Shown: positions 1 to 11,085, counted from the first letter of the stretch. The stretch is 64,000 nucleotides of DNA from Narthecium ossifragum (GCA_963920575.1 OY986973.1:20193851-20257850), one strand, 5' to 3'. Numbers and translations are program-made. The notes: generated by a model not told the origin, from the sequence alone.

Positions 1-343
1 GGACAGCAGTATGAATTTGTCCTTGCAATTTACAAGGTAAACCAAATCAAAGGTCCTCCATTTTATATATGTCATTTTGATCACAGTATTATTGGAGTTC
101 TTGATAGATATATGCTCGATCATTTTGACCACATATATAAGCTGCATAACAATCTACTTGTGGTTGTCGTATTGTTAACAAGTTAAAGAGATGAAGGAAA
201 AGGCTATGAATGCTCTTAGTCCATACACCTCATCTTCCTCTGATGACACCAGAGATGACACGGTTATTAATTCACAACAGCACTCCCAGATAAGCAATCA
301 GCCATTTGTATCTCTTCTGGAATTGGTTAGCGCAATTTATCAG
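1..343 (+). pseudogene. NUP205-like nucleoporin exons (gene fragment, runs off the left edge)
   Basis: Two phase-0 exons can be read. The first, at 1-36, encodes GQQYEFVLAIYK and ends at a GT donor. The second, at 191-343, begins MKEKAMNALSPY and ends FVSLLELVSAIYQ before a GT donor. The intron is 37-190. These segments resemble a conserved region of plant NUP205, a large alpha-solenoid scaffold nucleoporin of the inner ring of the nuclear pore complex. The resemblance is from memory, not from a search. In plant NUP205 the next exon should begin with a KEPELLSG-like stretch, and I cannot find it anywhere downstream before unrelated genes and transposons begin. The locus therefore looks like a truncated gene, or one whose remainder has been displaced. 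If the upstream part is intact outside the window, the gene would lack its C-terminal half. Confidence 0.5.
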
Positions 344-1653
344 GTCAACTCTACGCCTTTCCTTACTTGAGACTGTACATTATCACCTTTGTCTATAACA
401 TAATTAAGTGGTTCTTTACAATGAGCTAACATAGATGCTTACAAAGGCCTGCTGGACACAGACCACCAGATGTCAAATGATAAACTTGGTCTAAATGTTG
501 TGGGACATAACCTATGGTAGAAGAATTGTAGTTTTTGTGGAATAAATTTAAATCCTAGATTCTGATACGAGCTATTTGTCTAGAGTTCGTGGATGAATTT
601 GCAAAGCCTGAAAACATTGATATCAATGTTCGTATTTTGTGGAGTGGTTGAAGTTATTTGTCTTTTGTTCAGAGAGATTTATTTGTAGTGAATTTAGTCA
701 AATTATTATTCTTCTCACTTCCTATGTACTCTAGATTTATGGTATAAAATCATGCATTCTGTTAAGAAGCAATTGCCATGAAACAATCTATATTTTTTAT
801 GTTGGGTTTATAATGATTGAAAGGTTACTCTCTTGCTCTCAAGATCATGCACTTTCAGCCATACAAGAGCATGTTTGTGCGGATCAGATGTGAAGACCCT
901 CTGATTATGTTATTGAGTAATGAGAAGAAATTGTTTAATAGGATTTTTCTCTCTTAATGGATTGTTCTCTGAATGCTTAAGAGTAATTTGTCAACAATGG
1001 TTTGAACCAAGTAATTATGGAAGTTGTCTTCACATTAACTTTTTTTGGCTCATATGCAGCCACATGGCATACAATGCTTTCTTAGAACGTTTTCTCTCTT
1101 TTTTAACATTATCTATGTTTGGTTTGATCACAAGTACTCTGTTCTTACTTCTTAGGCGAAGACTGGAAGCGGCTCAAGAGATGTTAGAGAATGAAGAGGA
1201 AGATGACAGTACAGAGCAGGTTGATAATTTTAAATCTGCTTAAATTCTTGTAAAAAACGGCGAAAGCTTATCTCAACTATGATTTTTTAGTTACAATTTC
1301 AAAAGAGATGTTTTAGTTGCTCTCTATTCTTGAACTTGGTGATTGTAGAGGGGAGGGTGGGAAGTATTTAAGGGGAGTTGTATCATTATTTCTTCCTATT
1401 TCTACCATGTATGTAGAACTTGTCCAGTTTGGACAGGCCTGGCTTCTTCAAACGTTTTAGCTATTATCAATCATGGTTACTTGATAATCATTCTATTATT
1501 GTACTGAAACGAGAACTGTGGCAATTTGTTGTATTTCAAATTTGTATGATTCTTCCTGTTCGTAAATCATTCAATAGCGCAAAGAATCTAACAGGGGAAT
1601 GCATGATGAGTGTATACCTACCACCCTACATCAAAGTAAAAGGCTTAATTTTT
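344..1653 (+). other. AT-rich stretch with one exon-like ORF at about 1040-1243
   Basis: This is mostly AT-rich intron or intergenic DNA. After a possible acceptor (tatgcag, about 1057) a plus-strand reading frame ends at 1243. It encodes a hydrophobic segment (FLTLSMFGLITSTLFLLL) followed by a charged tail (RRRLEAAQEMLENEEEDD). The composition looks coding, but the frame does not join in phase to the upstream 191-343 exon without an extra exon that I cannot identify. It may be the last exon of the upstream gene, a different decayed gene or chance. From 1244 to 1653 I see no gene. Confidence 0.25.
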
Positions 1654-1875
1654 TCAGTTATGCGTTGTTCGTGGTGCACTAACAATGCCCTGATAGTACC
1701 GACACTCCAGCTTTCCACTGTTCCATCTTTTAATATAACTTGAGAACATCTCCCGTGCAGTTTCAGATGAAAGGTCAAAGAAGTACTGCCCTCTCTCTTC
1801 CTTCAGCCAAGTTGAGAACTCATTGTTTTTAGAGAAGTAGTCATTCTTCGACAGCTCTGCGAAGTCCTTTCCCAA
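1654..1875 (-). pseudogene. Style cell-cycle inhibitor 1 (SCI1)-like C-terminal exon
   Basis: The minus-strand frame contains DYFSKNNEFSTWLKEERGQY, then FFDLSSETAREMFSSY and LECRYYQGI. This is the characteristic C-terminal domain of plant SCI1-like nuclear proteins, named for a tobacco pistil cell-cycle inhibitor and widely conserved. Upstream (higher coordinates) an AG precedes GACTTC, so 1875 is probably an intron acceptor and the frame start shown is not the true start. The basic, serine-rich N-terminal exons usual for the family are absent: next upstream is about 170 bp of AT-rich DNA, then the poly(T) of a LINE and the transposon stack. The frame stops directly after TTHN at TGA, where family members usually continue with a Trp. 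This fits a TGG to TGA change costing only the last few residues. The exon is either the 3' end of a gene whose 5' exons are pushed beyond 23 kb, or a relic. Confidence 0.6.
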
Positions 1876-2046
1876 ACAAAAAAAAAGATAAAAGTATATA
1901 AAAAGGAAAAAAAGTTTTCCTGCCTGAATTCATCAGACTAACATGTATGACGAAATCATATGTATTTGATTTAGATCTCCTGTTTCTATTTGGCCTTTAC
2001 CTGCATGTGAACTAATCGCCATTTCATGCGCTAAAATAAATAGCAT
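1876..2046. other. AT-rich spacer between SCI1-like exon and LINE tail
   Basis: No gene or repeat boundary is recognised. It is probably intron sequence of the SCI1-like locus into which the LINE inserted. Confidence 0.4.
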
Positions 2047-2066
2047 TTTTTTTTTGAAGAGATGAG
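2047..2066 (-). mobile_element. LINE 3' end with poly(A) tail, left-hand part
   Basis: On the minus strand this reads as a short 3' terminus followed by a run of about eleven A (plus-strand T at 2047-2057). It is separated from the rest of the LINE (12959-14952) by the LTR element. The copies of ATGAG at 2062-2066 and 12959-12963 are that LTR element's target duplication. Removing the LTR element joins the LINE body directly to its poly(A) tail. Confidence 0.65.
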
Positions 2067-3507
2067 TGATCGCTTACAAACGCGTCGTTAAAACGTTGCA
2101 AACTCAATCAAGAATAAAATTTATAAACCAATATTCAAAATACTAAACTATGGGATAGAATAGTGATAAAATACGGGATCGAACCACAGGGAAAACTTTG
2201 ATTACGAAGGAGAAATCAGAATTAAATCTCGGAACTCTAAATCTAAAGCGAAAAGGATTGATTTGGGATTTTGGAAACTGATTAATTAAAACTAGTTTTA
2301 AAAGCGATGTAAAAAGATTGAAATATATTAATGAGAGAAGACCTAGGGATTACTCAATCCACTTTAGTTTCACTTCCTTGTAGTCTCTAGTTATCCTCTT
2401 GTTTTCTTATCTAGACATTATAGATTCACAGCTTCTCAAGCTTACATGAATCCCTAAAAGGAGAGTGTTTTCCAAAGGCATATTTTATCTTCGATTAGCA
2501 TAAATTGTCTTCGGGGTAACCTTCACACAAGCTATCTTCACTAAACATAAAATATCTCATCGGTTATTCACAAACCACATAAAAACCATCCTATAGATCT
2601 CTACCATCAATCACCGAAATCAAGTAGGACTAAAAATACGTCAAGGAACTCTGTTCCCTCAACTCTTTTATCATTAAAACCAAATCTATAAGATCATGTC
2701 CAGAAAAAGAATACAAGATTCAACTAGAAAAATACAAGGAAGATCTACTAAAGCTTCATGAGATCCCTAAGTATAGAAATTAGCTACTCATCTTTGTGAT
2801 GGAAGCCTTAGATTCGGTGAAGAACGATTGGGATCCACGTTGTTGCTCCATCTTCTCCAGAAAATCCTCCAAACCATAGTTCTCTCTTTTCTCTCTATGG
2901 GGACCTCCAATTTTCGGCCAGCAAACACCTTCTTATAGGTGTATTTCCGGAATTAGGGTTTTGGGTTGAGTTGAACCTCCAATGCAACTCAGATTTCCTA
3001 GTTCAATTCTGACAGCCTCTTCCGGTCACGACTGGGTTCAACACGTCCGGAATTTAGAAATGTGCTCAACACGAAAGATGTAGATTAGGAAGTCTTCTAT
3101 ACTGTCCCAAAGATTTGACATTATTTGAACTTATGTGGAATATTTGGTGAATATTCTCCTGAGCATCAACGGACCAGTCTCCCAACATCTGTTTATCTTC
3201 ATATTCTTGAAAACTGCTATTAATCTGTCCAGAATCTCACGAAGTGTCAAACATGAAAGTTGTTCCTCTTGAAGTATTCTATAAGTCCTCCAAATTTCAG
3301 GAATTTTTGATTTATCTGGAAATTTGGTGAATTCTTTTCAAACTGCCAGCGGAGCAGCGTAATTTCTACATATTAGTCTTTTTCTGTATTTTCTAACTTG
3401 AATCTTCATTAAACCTGAAATCAATTAACAGACTATCAACTACAAACACTCTCGGGCTAACAAAGATAAATTAAGGGGTTTAATCATGAATATTTAATGA
3501 CTCATCA
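2067..3507 (-). repeat. 3' LTR of the gypsy-like element
   Basis: 1441 bp, collinear with 11514-12958. Just inside it, at 3508-3520, the minus strand reads TAAGTTGGGGGTG, a G-rich candidate polypurine tract, as expected next to a 3' LTR. Confidence 0.92.
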
Positions 3508-3520
3508 CACCCCCAACTTA

Positions 3521-5898
3521 CACTTTACTAGTTCTCGAGTAAAGAAAATATAAAAAGAAAGCAGTAAATCTAACTAGCCACTTTCGTAGGTCTCACGATT
3601 GCACTTAGCATGTGCAACAAGCCTTTAAACCCCTGGGTTACCCCAGTGGAGGAGTTATAGTCTCCTGAGGGTTTTCAGGGATGACACCCACAAACATCTA
3701 TACATTCCATTGAATAAATCATTAGAAATCAATTATAATATTCATCAACTCTAATGCATGAAATAGAAACCGTATTCATGAATACACCTTTCAACTCATA
3801 TTCACATAAAAACATAGTAAATCAAAACACGTTATAACATATTTCCAACACTTCAACATATTTAATCATGATTAAAAATAACTTTAACACTCCTGTGTGT
3901 GAATGGGGGTTCCACATGCTTCAGAACATCAATTATATATAAACACTTCAACTATTCAAGATCACAATCCTATCCAAGCACATATCTTCCACTTATCACA
4001 TAGCAATATCTGTTTTTTTCTTCTTCTTTTTCCGTAGGAATTTCAACTGTTTTACGCGAACACCACGCTGGTTAGGCACACTGCCCGGTTACTAAGTTGA
4101 AAATCTTTATAATTTTTCTTTCTTCTTTTTTTTCCAGGAAATTCAACCGTTTTACGCGAACACCACGCTGGCTAGGCACACTGCCCGGTTACTAAGTTGA
4201 AAATCCTCATTTTTTCTTTCTTTTTTTTTCTTACATACTCAGATAATTGCATGTGTTCATGTATTTTCTGTGTCACGATATAAAATTATAAACATATCCC
4301 AGTATCATGCTTAGAATCTAATATCAACCCCTTAACATGTGGAAGTGAACATGTGCATTAGGATATGTCAAGCTATCCTTAGATCATGGTAAAAGTGTTA
4401 AAGTATAGATATAAGATCATGCATAGCAAAAATTTACTATTTCTTATATGACATACAAGTCTCAGAATAATCCATAAAATATAAAACATGCATCTTTGTC
4501 AAATCATATCATAATTTCATTCTTTTGACATAATTCAAAGGATGTATAATATTTGGTTACCAAAAAAAAAAATATGAGCATGAAATTTATGAATGTTACC
4601 CCCAACTTAAATGTAATTGTCCCCAATTACACAAAGTCATAAAAATAGAGCAAGGAAAAGGGTAGAGATCACCGTATTTAAGCTCCAAAATTGCGCTCCC
4701 TCATAAATACAACAAAAATCACCGCCATTGGCAATAAAATTTATTCCTCCCAAGCATAACCTGCCAAAGAAATACATACCTTTCCCAAAAGATCAAATAT
4801 AATTCATGAAAGTTCAAAAAGGTACTAGAATGAGAAAATTTCAGCAGAGTCTCTTTTGTATTTTCATGATATATTAATTTGTACAACCATTCATCCACAT
4901 AAATTGAAATATAAACTTAAAATCCTAAAATACATCAAAGCATCCATGCACAACACAAAAAAAAAATATTCATCATCCAAAATTTCATCCAGATTAAAGA
5001 TCGAGACCGTCCGATTTGAAATCGAAGCTCTGTAGCATATGGATCATCTTCTGTAGCAGTTGGACGGCTAAGAGCTCACCGGTGATGGATCAACGGTGAA
5101 ACCTCATCGCCGGAGGACGGGAAAGGTCCAGAAAGAATCATAGATGCTGGAGGAAGTCGCCGGTGAGCTCTGATCGAAGAATCAAGGACTCCAGGTGACA
5201 GATCGGAGGTGAACGGCTCGGAGGAAGACAATCGGCGGAATTGGATTCCGATGATCGGAGCTCCAATCAAGGATGGCAAGGAGTGAGGAAGGATCGTTGA
5301 AGGCAAAGGAATTGTCCTATGGTGTCCGATTGAAGAATTGGGCTTTCAAGTGGCGGATTGAAGGTGGTCGGAGAGGTTGAGACCGCCAGAGGCGAAGCCG
5401 ATGTTTCAGCCATCAAGGAATGGTTTTGATGGTGGCGGAAGCTTCGTGGTGGTGGAAGGAAGCTTTTGGAGGTGTTTGGGAGCGGTGAGTGGCCGTGGGT
5501 GATGGTGAAGACGACGGCCGAGGGGCTCGCCGGCGTCGGAGGAGAAGGTGTCGAAGGAAGAGGAGGACGGAGTTAAATAGGTAGAAGGTTAGCGGAGGTT
5601 ATGGGACTGGTTTGGAGGGATGAGGGCAGCCGGAGAGACGGCGATGGGCGGTGGGTGGTGAAGGCTCAGGGGCGAGCCGACGAGCCGGGACGACAAGCCG
5701 CAATCAACCAACGGAGCGGGAGGAGAGAGGAAAAACAAGGAAATGCAAGAAAAACCCGAAAAAATAGAAAAAGACATGGAAAAAAATTCTAAAAATTAAG
5801 AAAAATCTTAAAAACTAAAAAGAACTCCTAAAAACTGGGTTGCCTTTCAGCAAGCGCGAAATTTTATGTCGTTCGCTAGACTTCCCGAAAAAATGCAA
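3521..5898 (-). other. Non-coding 3' internal region of the gypsy-like element
   Basis: Apart from the tandem repeat at 4037-4205, this is AT-rich DNA (3521-4990) followed by a GC-richer part (5000-5800). The short ORFs in the GC-richer part do not resemble known proteins. Near 5835 the plus strand has GGGTTGCCTTTCAGCAAGCG, a phrase I recall from interiors of related plant gypsy elements. Confidence 0.5.
4037..4205. repeat. Two-copy tandem repeat (about 100-bp period) in the gypsy-like element
   Basis: GGAATTTCAACTGTTTTACG (4037) and GGAAATTCAACCGTTTTACG (about 4138) begin two copies of a segment including CACCACGCTGG and GCACACTGCCCGG. The copies are separated by T/C-rich spacers. Confidence 0.85.
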
Positions 5899-6606
5899 TT
5901 AAAGCATGGATCCGTCAATCCGACGGCATCGATCATCCCACTTAGAATAATTTCCTTCATATAATGCTCGAAACCAAACCCAGCCCCACAGTAAGTTCAG
6001 TATTTGATGATGTAGGCCAATCAGTTCGTTCCTCCCCACACGTGAACTAGAGACTCCATCCTCTATGAATGGCAACCTATCGTCATGCTTCATCTTGCAA
6101 CCTAGTCTACGATATATGTCCCTCATAATGTTGGAAACCGGAAATAAACATGGCGGGGGTTTCGATCTCAGAATGGTTGTCGGCAATGATGATGGTGCAA
6201 ATATAGGTAAAGGAGTAGGTGGTGGCTCAAGTTTAGAATATATTGACACATCTGTGCAAAAGTGTGTGTCAACATAATAAGCACGAACTTGTCCAGAATC
6301 TAAATCAGGTGCAGGAGTAAGAGATAACGGTGGAAAGGGCTCAACCACCCAAGAAATAGCTTCGGACAAGATGTGTGGTATGATGTCATCTTTCGATTGT
6401 GCAGTGTCCCGATTAATATCATCATCAGAGTCAGAAGCAAATGCATTCAAACTATCAGACCGAATGTCATTCTTTAATTCAACATCATCATCCTCAGAAT
6501 CATACTCATCCCAAATTATAGGCAATCTATCATCATGCAGTTTAAGATCATAATCATCATCGTCGGAATCATACTTATCCCAAATTATAGGCAATCTATC
6601 ACTCAT
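5899..6606 (-). CDS. Acidic ORF of unknown function in the gypsy-like element
   Basis: The frame extends to 6627, but the bases above 6609 belong to the nested element, so the native start is ATG 6606. The protein of about 235 aa opens with two copies of an acidic motif (DRLPIIWDKYDSDDDD and DRLPIIWDEYDSEDDD), then Asp/Ser-rich and Pro-rich segments, and ends WFRALYEGNYSKWDDRC. If the nested element is excised leaving one ATTAC, the protease frame ends in a TGA overlapping this ATG. The ORF therefore lay directly behind protease, where RT should follow. It may be the divergent spacer between protease and RT of a pol-deleted element. I recognise no domain. Confidence 0.5.
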   Translation of the reverse strand: MSDRLPIIWDKYDSDDDDYDLKLHDDRLPIIWDEYDSEDDDVELKNDIRSDSLNAFASDSDDDINRDTAQSKDDIIPHILSEAISWVVEPFPPLSLTPAPDLDSGQVRAYYVDTHFCTDVSIYSKLEPPPTPLPIFAPSSLPTTILRSKPPPCLFPVSNIMRDIYRRLGCKMKHDDRLPFIEDGVSSSRVGRNELIGLHHQILNLLWGWVWFRALYEGNYSKWDDRCRRIDGSML

Positions 6607-6964
6607 TACTGTCGGTCTTGGAACCACGAGCTAACCACTCGTACCAAAACTCCGGAGTGATAGTAGAAGGCGCCCATAACCCTTAACCATTAAGCCACGG
6701 TCGACCCGACAAATCGACCGCAGCACCACTGGCAGCGTAGCACGCTGCCCGGGTCGGGCCTACAACCCACCCTGCACTCGAGCCACCCAAGCCCTCCGCA
6801 CAGGGCCAACCACGGTGACCCCAGGGGGTGACGCTGGCCCTGCTTGCAGCCTGGCCCGCATCCTGGGCACCCAGCCCATCTGGCCCGCAACCAAGGCCTG
6901 CAGCACCACAGCAACCAACAATCTCCCCCCCAGCGACACCACCGGGGTTTGAACCCGCAACCTC

Positions 6965-6976
6965 GCTCTGATACCA
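6965..6976 (-). promoter_or_regulatory. Initiator tRNA-Met-type primer-binding motif
   Basis: The minus strand reads TGGTATCAGAGC followed by GAGGTTGCGGGTTC. The first 12 bases are the standard plant tRNA-iMet primer-binding motif. It lies two bases beyond a GACA terminus at 6979, so it may be a real primer site next to a short LTR; under the longer-LTR parse it lies inside the LTR. Confidence 0.55.
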
Positions 6977-7380
6977 CGTGTCGATCCATGCATCGTCCGT
7001 CGCATCGACCGTCAGTACAAAAGCTCAATAAATATGATTTTAATGCTTTCCAAATTAAGGGATAATAATATTAAATCATTGTTTTATCATCAAATATATA
7101 TTGACATCATCAAAACAATATCTGGGCTAACAATCTCCCTCTTTTTGATGATGGCAACCCTTTAAATTGTGATGATAAAACCTTAAAAGCTCCCTCTTAA
7201 TTTGTGCATCCATTTACCTCATAAAATATGTTCTAAAGTTGATTTTACTGAGGCATGCAAGTCATATGTCACTAAAAGGATATATCAGGCTTGATTATAA
7301 GTCAAAAGATGTGAAAGTGCAAAATATGACATATGTACCTCTTTGTATAGAACAATGAGACATGATATTTGAACATGGAT

Positions 7381-8471
7381 TTTATTTTCATTAAATCATC
7401 AGTAAATCCTTAAAAGATTTCAGATATTCGAATATAAGGTTTTAAGAGCTTTCAAAAACTGATATCACAATATCACAATATTTCTCCCTCTGTGACATTA
7501 TCAAAAAGATTTGGTAGAGGGGGAGAGAAGAATCAAACAAAGACTTTTCTTAATAGAAACAAATAGAAAGTTTCAAAATCATCTCAAAACAATATACCAA
7601 ATGAAGATAATCAAAAAATGGTCATTTGTAAAAAGTAATCAAATCTTCACATAAAGGACTTTCTTAAACCATTTTTAAACATGAAATTTCTTTTTTTAAA
7701 AAAAAATGGAATAAGAAGATGTAATGGAGGAGACATATATCGAAAATTAAGACATACCTCCATTACATTTTAAACCAAAATGTTATCCTCCTTTAAATAC
7801 CTTGTGCCTCCACTTGTCAATTTTGTTTTCTTTTATTTCGAAGGCAGTTAGACAAAGATTTGCAGTTTCTTTTTCTTCTTCTTCTTCGGAGGTAGAGGTC
7901 GAGTCACTTTCTTCCTTGGCCTTCTTCTTCTTCTTCTTTGAAGATTTGAGCTTTGGACAATGACCATTTTTTGATTATCTTCATTTGGTATATTGTTTTG
8001 AGATGATTTTGAAACTTTCTATTTGTTTCTATTAAGAAAAGTCTTTGTTTGATTCTTCTCTCCCCCTCTACCAAATCTTTTTGATAATGTCAAAGAGGGA
8101 GAAATATTGTGATATTGTGATATCAGTTTTTGAAAGCTCTTAAAACCTTATATTCGAATATCTGAAATCTTTTAAGGATTTACAGATGATTTAATGAAAA
8201 TAAAATTGACAAGTGGAGGCACAAGGTATTTAAAGGAGGATAACATTTTGGTTTAAAAGGTAATGGAGGTATGTCTTAATTTTCGATATATGTCTCATCC
8301 ATTACATCTTCTTATTCCATTTTAAAAAAAAAATAAAAAAAAAAGAAATTTCATGTTTAAAAATGGTTTAAGAAAGTCCTTTATGTGAAGATTTGATTAC
8401 TTTTTACAAATGACCATTTTTTGATTATCTTCATTTGGTATATTGTTTTGAGATGATTTTGAAACTTTCTA
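7381..8471. repeat. Large imperfect inverted repeat inside the nested element
   Basis: The segment 7381-7624 is the reverse complement of about 7961-8204, and 7565-7820 is the reverse complement of about 8206-8471. The two inverted blocks overlap on the left arm, so part of the left arm is represented twice on the right. The unique centre (7830-7955) is rich in TTC triplets. Transcribed, it would form a long hairpin. Confidence 0.75.
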
Positions 8472-8545
8472 AATTAAGGGATAATAATATTAAATCATTG
8501 CTTTATCATCAAATATATATTGACATCATCAAAATAATATCTGGG

Positions 8546-9174
8546 CTAACAATTACCACATGAGATAAAGCAGTCAGTCAAACTATCAACACAGAAGCAT
8601 TCATTCTCACGCTCAGGCAAACATGCGGTCTTAAAGATGTTCAGTTTAACATGCATATGGCCAAAAGAGACATCCATGACACCAGTTCGACAGTTGATAT
8701 TCGCATTTGCTGTAGCCAAAAAGGGACGTCCTAAGATGATAGGCACGGTTTTTTTACATTGAACAGCGGGTTCCATATCCAAGACGACAAAGTCGACAGG
8801 GAAAAAGAAGTTGTCCACCTTCACTAAAACATCTTCTACAATGCCTCTAGGAGTCCGAATAGATCTATCAGCCAATTGTAGACTGATCGGTGTCGGTTGG
8901 AGCTCTTCCATCCCAAATTCCTTATACAGATAGTAGGGCAAAATGTTAACACTGGCTTCTATGTCGAGAAGGGCGCCATCATCTGGTAGTCTCCTATGCA
9001 ACAGGATATGGTAGGAGTACCAGTGTCTTTCAATTTGGGTGGTGTGTCATGTTTCAAAATAGAACTGACTTGTTCAGGTAAAAGGATTTTCTTATCCCCT
9101 TTGTGTCTTGTCTGGCGTTTATGAGTGCACAGGTCCTTAAGAAATTTGGCATACGAAGGGATCTGACGAATGGC
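8546..9174 (-). pseudogene. Retroviral-type aspartic protease (retropepsin), frameshifted
   Basis: Following the stop at 9175, the gag frame continues with AIRQIPSYAKFLKDLCTHK and VSSILKHDTPPKLKDT. It shifts frame near 9000 into a protease body with LQLADRSIRTPRGIVEDVLV, FFPVDFVVLDMEP and PIILGRPFLATANANINCRT, all conserved in Athila/Tat-type proteases. The active-site motif normally LLDLGAS reads LLDIEAS here, so the catalytic Asp is kept but the invariant Gly is Glu. With the frameshift this should be inactive. The nested element at 6610-8552 begins right at the end of this ORF. Confidence 0.82.
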
Positions 9175-9417
9175 CTAAAGCAAGGGTATGTTGATGTTGA
9201 CTTGTTTGAAAGTTTCAAGGATTTCCTCAGTAGCTCTTCGGGCTTTGATGGTTGGGTACGGGTCCTTAAGGGTTGCAGGAAATGGCACTTTCGGAATGTA
9301 TTTAGCTGGATCAGGCTCTCTAGAATTAGTTGGATTATAATCAGGTGGAAGATAAGAGTAATCTCGAGTTGGACGATTGATTAGCGGTATGGTCGATCGA
9401 TCGTTCATACTGCTAGG

Positions 9418-11085
9418 TTAACCTATTTGATTAGCTACTGTTTTACCACTTCTAAGGGTCACAACTGCCTTAGCATTCTCCGTGTTTTGGCTTACTACAT
9501 AGTGATGGCTTCTTGGATTGGTGACAAATTGACTTGGCAAATGTCTATCTTCTCTTTTAGCCATGTTATTAGATAATTGCCCAACTTGTTTCTCCAATTG
9601 TGATACAGATTGAATCGTTGAAGATAAGTTGTTTTTCAACAAGGAAACATCACCTTTGAAGGTCGCCATTTCTTCCTTCATAGATGACATGTCCCTATTG
9701 ATATCACCCCTCATTTCCAAAAGTGTACTCATGATAGAAGTCAAAGTGGGTTCATTAGAAGGTTCAGCAGGAGAAAGTTGAGGTGTATTCTGCGGATAAT
9801 GTGGAGGGTACCCAGGATTTGGATTTGCGACAGGTTTAGGTGGGTACGTGAAAGTAGAAGGATTGGTTGTGTTGCTTTGCCCTGGAAAATTACTTGATTG
9901 TTGTGGTTTCCAACTAAAATGAGGATGATTTCTCCAACCTGAATTATAGGTATTCGAATAAGGGTTATGATGAGGTTTGGAAAAACCATAAGTTGCATGA
10001 GCTTGTTCCTGAACAAAGTCAAGGAAATTGGTAGCCAAATGACAATCAGTGATATGATGATCAGAATTAAGACAAAGGGCACAGGTTTCAGAAGAAGTGT
10101 GAGGCGATTGTTGAGTAAGAGTTTGACATGTTTTCAACTGATTTAAATCTTTAGTTAGGAGGGCTACTTGTGCGGAGAGACTTTAAAATTCAGAAATTTC
10201 ATGAATTCCTCGAGAATTACGAACAGTGGTAGACCGACTCCTAGAGACTGAGGCATTGTGTTGTGAATTTTCAGCAAGATTATCATACATTTCCCAAAGA
10301 GCAGTCCATGGCTTACTAAGAACAATACCCCCGCAGCAGGCTTCGACCATGGTCCTATAATGATCATTAAGACCATTATAAAACGAATGGGCTAACTGCC
10401 ACTCGGGTACCTCATGATGGGGACACTCTCTAAGAAGATCCTTAAATCTTTCCCAAGCTTCATGAAACATCTCATCTTCATTTTGCTTAAAAGAAATAAT
10501 CATGGTTCGATAATTTTGAGTTTTAATGATAGGGAAATATTTTTTATGGAAAGCATCCTGAAGTTGGTCCCATGTTGAAATCGAATTTGGAGCTAAGGTT
10601 TGGAGCCAATGTTTAGCCTTGTCTTTCAAAGAAAAAGGGAAGAGCTTGAGTTTAAAGACATCATCATTAAAATGCTGAAGTTTGAACATGGAAAGGATTT
10701 CAAGAAAGCTAGCAATGTGTCCATAAGGATTCTCATTCTCAAGCCCATAGAAAGAAGGTAAAGCTGTAATCCAGTTAGGCTTAATCTCATAATGTGTAGA
10801 ATTGATGGGAGGTGGGTTGATACAAGAAGCATAGGTATAAGGTCCAGGTAGGAAGTGATTCCTAATTGGGACGTCTCTATTGTTATTGTTATCTCCCCTA
10901 CCAACATTAACATTAGGGTTTATGACAAATTCCTCGTGGTCAGCCATTAAGGATTGCAAGTTGCTTATGATTTCCTGGTAATTACGTAGGGATTTTTGTC
11001 CTAAGGTTCTAGCTGCTCGAAGTGTGCCCTCTATTTCTAGATCCAAAGGTTCCAACGAATTATGTAGGGATCGTCTGCCTTGCAT
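9418..11085 (-). pseudogene. Retrotransposon gag polyprotein, broken by stop codons
   Basis: The frame starts at ATG 11085. It includes a typical gag capsid (NWITALPSFYGLENENPYGH, WLQTLAPNSISTWDQL, HEAWERFKDLLRECPHH) and stops at a TAA near 10183. The same frame resumes immediately with a zinc-knuckle-like CALCLNSDHHITDC, a Pro/Asn-rich stretch and a coiled coil (SVSQLEKQVGQLSNNMAKRE), ending at TAA 9418. A further in-frame piece at 9408-9175 (VPFPATLKDPYP, TFKQVNINIPLL) is the usual lead-in to the protease. One reading frame thus spans gag, with single-codon stops at about 10183, 9418 and 9175. In intact relatives gag packages element RNA in cytoplasmic particles. Confidence 0.88.

Larger units (their letters stand above)
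6610..8552 (-). mobile_element. Small LTR-type retroelement nested in the gypsy-like element
   Basis: The plus strand runs TGTCGGTC...GGGCTAACA (TG...CA ends) between two copies of ATTAC (6605-6609 and 8553-8557), a target duplication. On the minus strand it starts TGTTAGCCC at 8552. A second copy of that start, preceded by a purine tract AAAGAGGGAGAT, begins at 7132. About 79 bp (8474-8552) repeats 7053-7132 with few changes. I read this as a truncated 5' LTR, a rearranged interior and a 3' LTR of about 523 bp (6610-7132). The interior has no recognisable protein and is largely an inverted repeat. It is probably a deletion derivative of a copia-type element. An alternative parse is an LTR of only 154 bp (6979-7132) next to a Met-tRNA-type primer site. 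Confidence 0.65.

Noticed and set aside
4037..4205. CRISPR-like or structured-RNA array
   Set aside because: Only two copies with unequal spacers inside a retrotransposon in a plant nuclear genome; a simple tandem duplication.
6961..6990. tRNA gene suggested by GGTTTGAACC and CTCTGATACCA
   Set aside because: Only a 3'-end-like segment is present, with no cloverleaf or A box at the right distance; it is better explained as a primer-binding motif.
6690..7065. Cys/Gly/Arg-rich ORFs (73-112 aa)
   Set aside because: They lie within the LTR-type sequence of the nested retroelement and overlap on both strands; no protein similarity is recognised.
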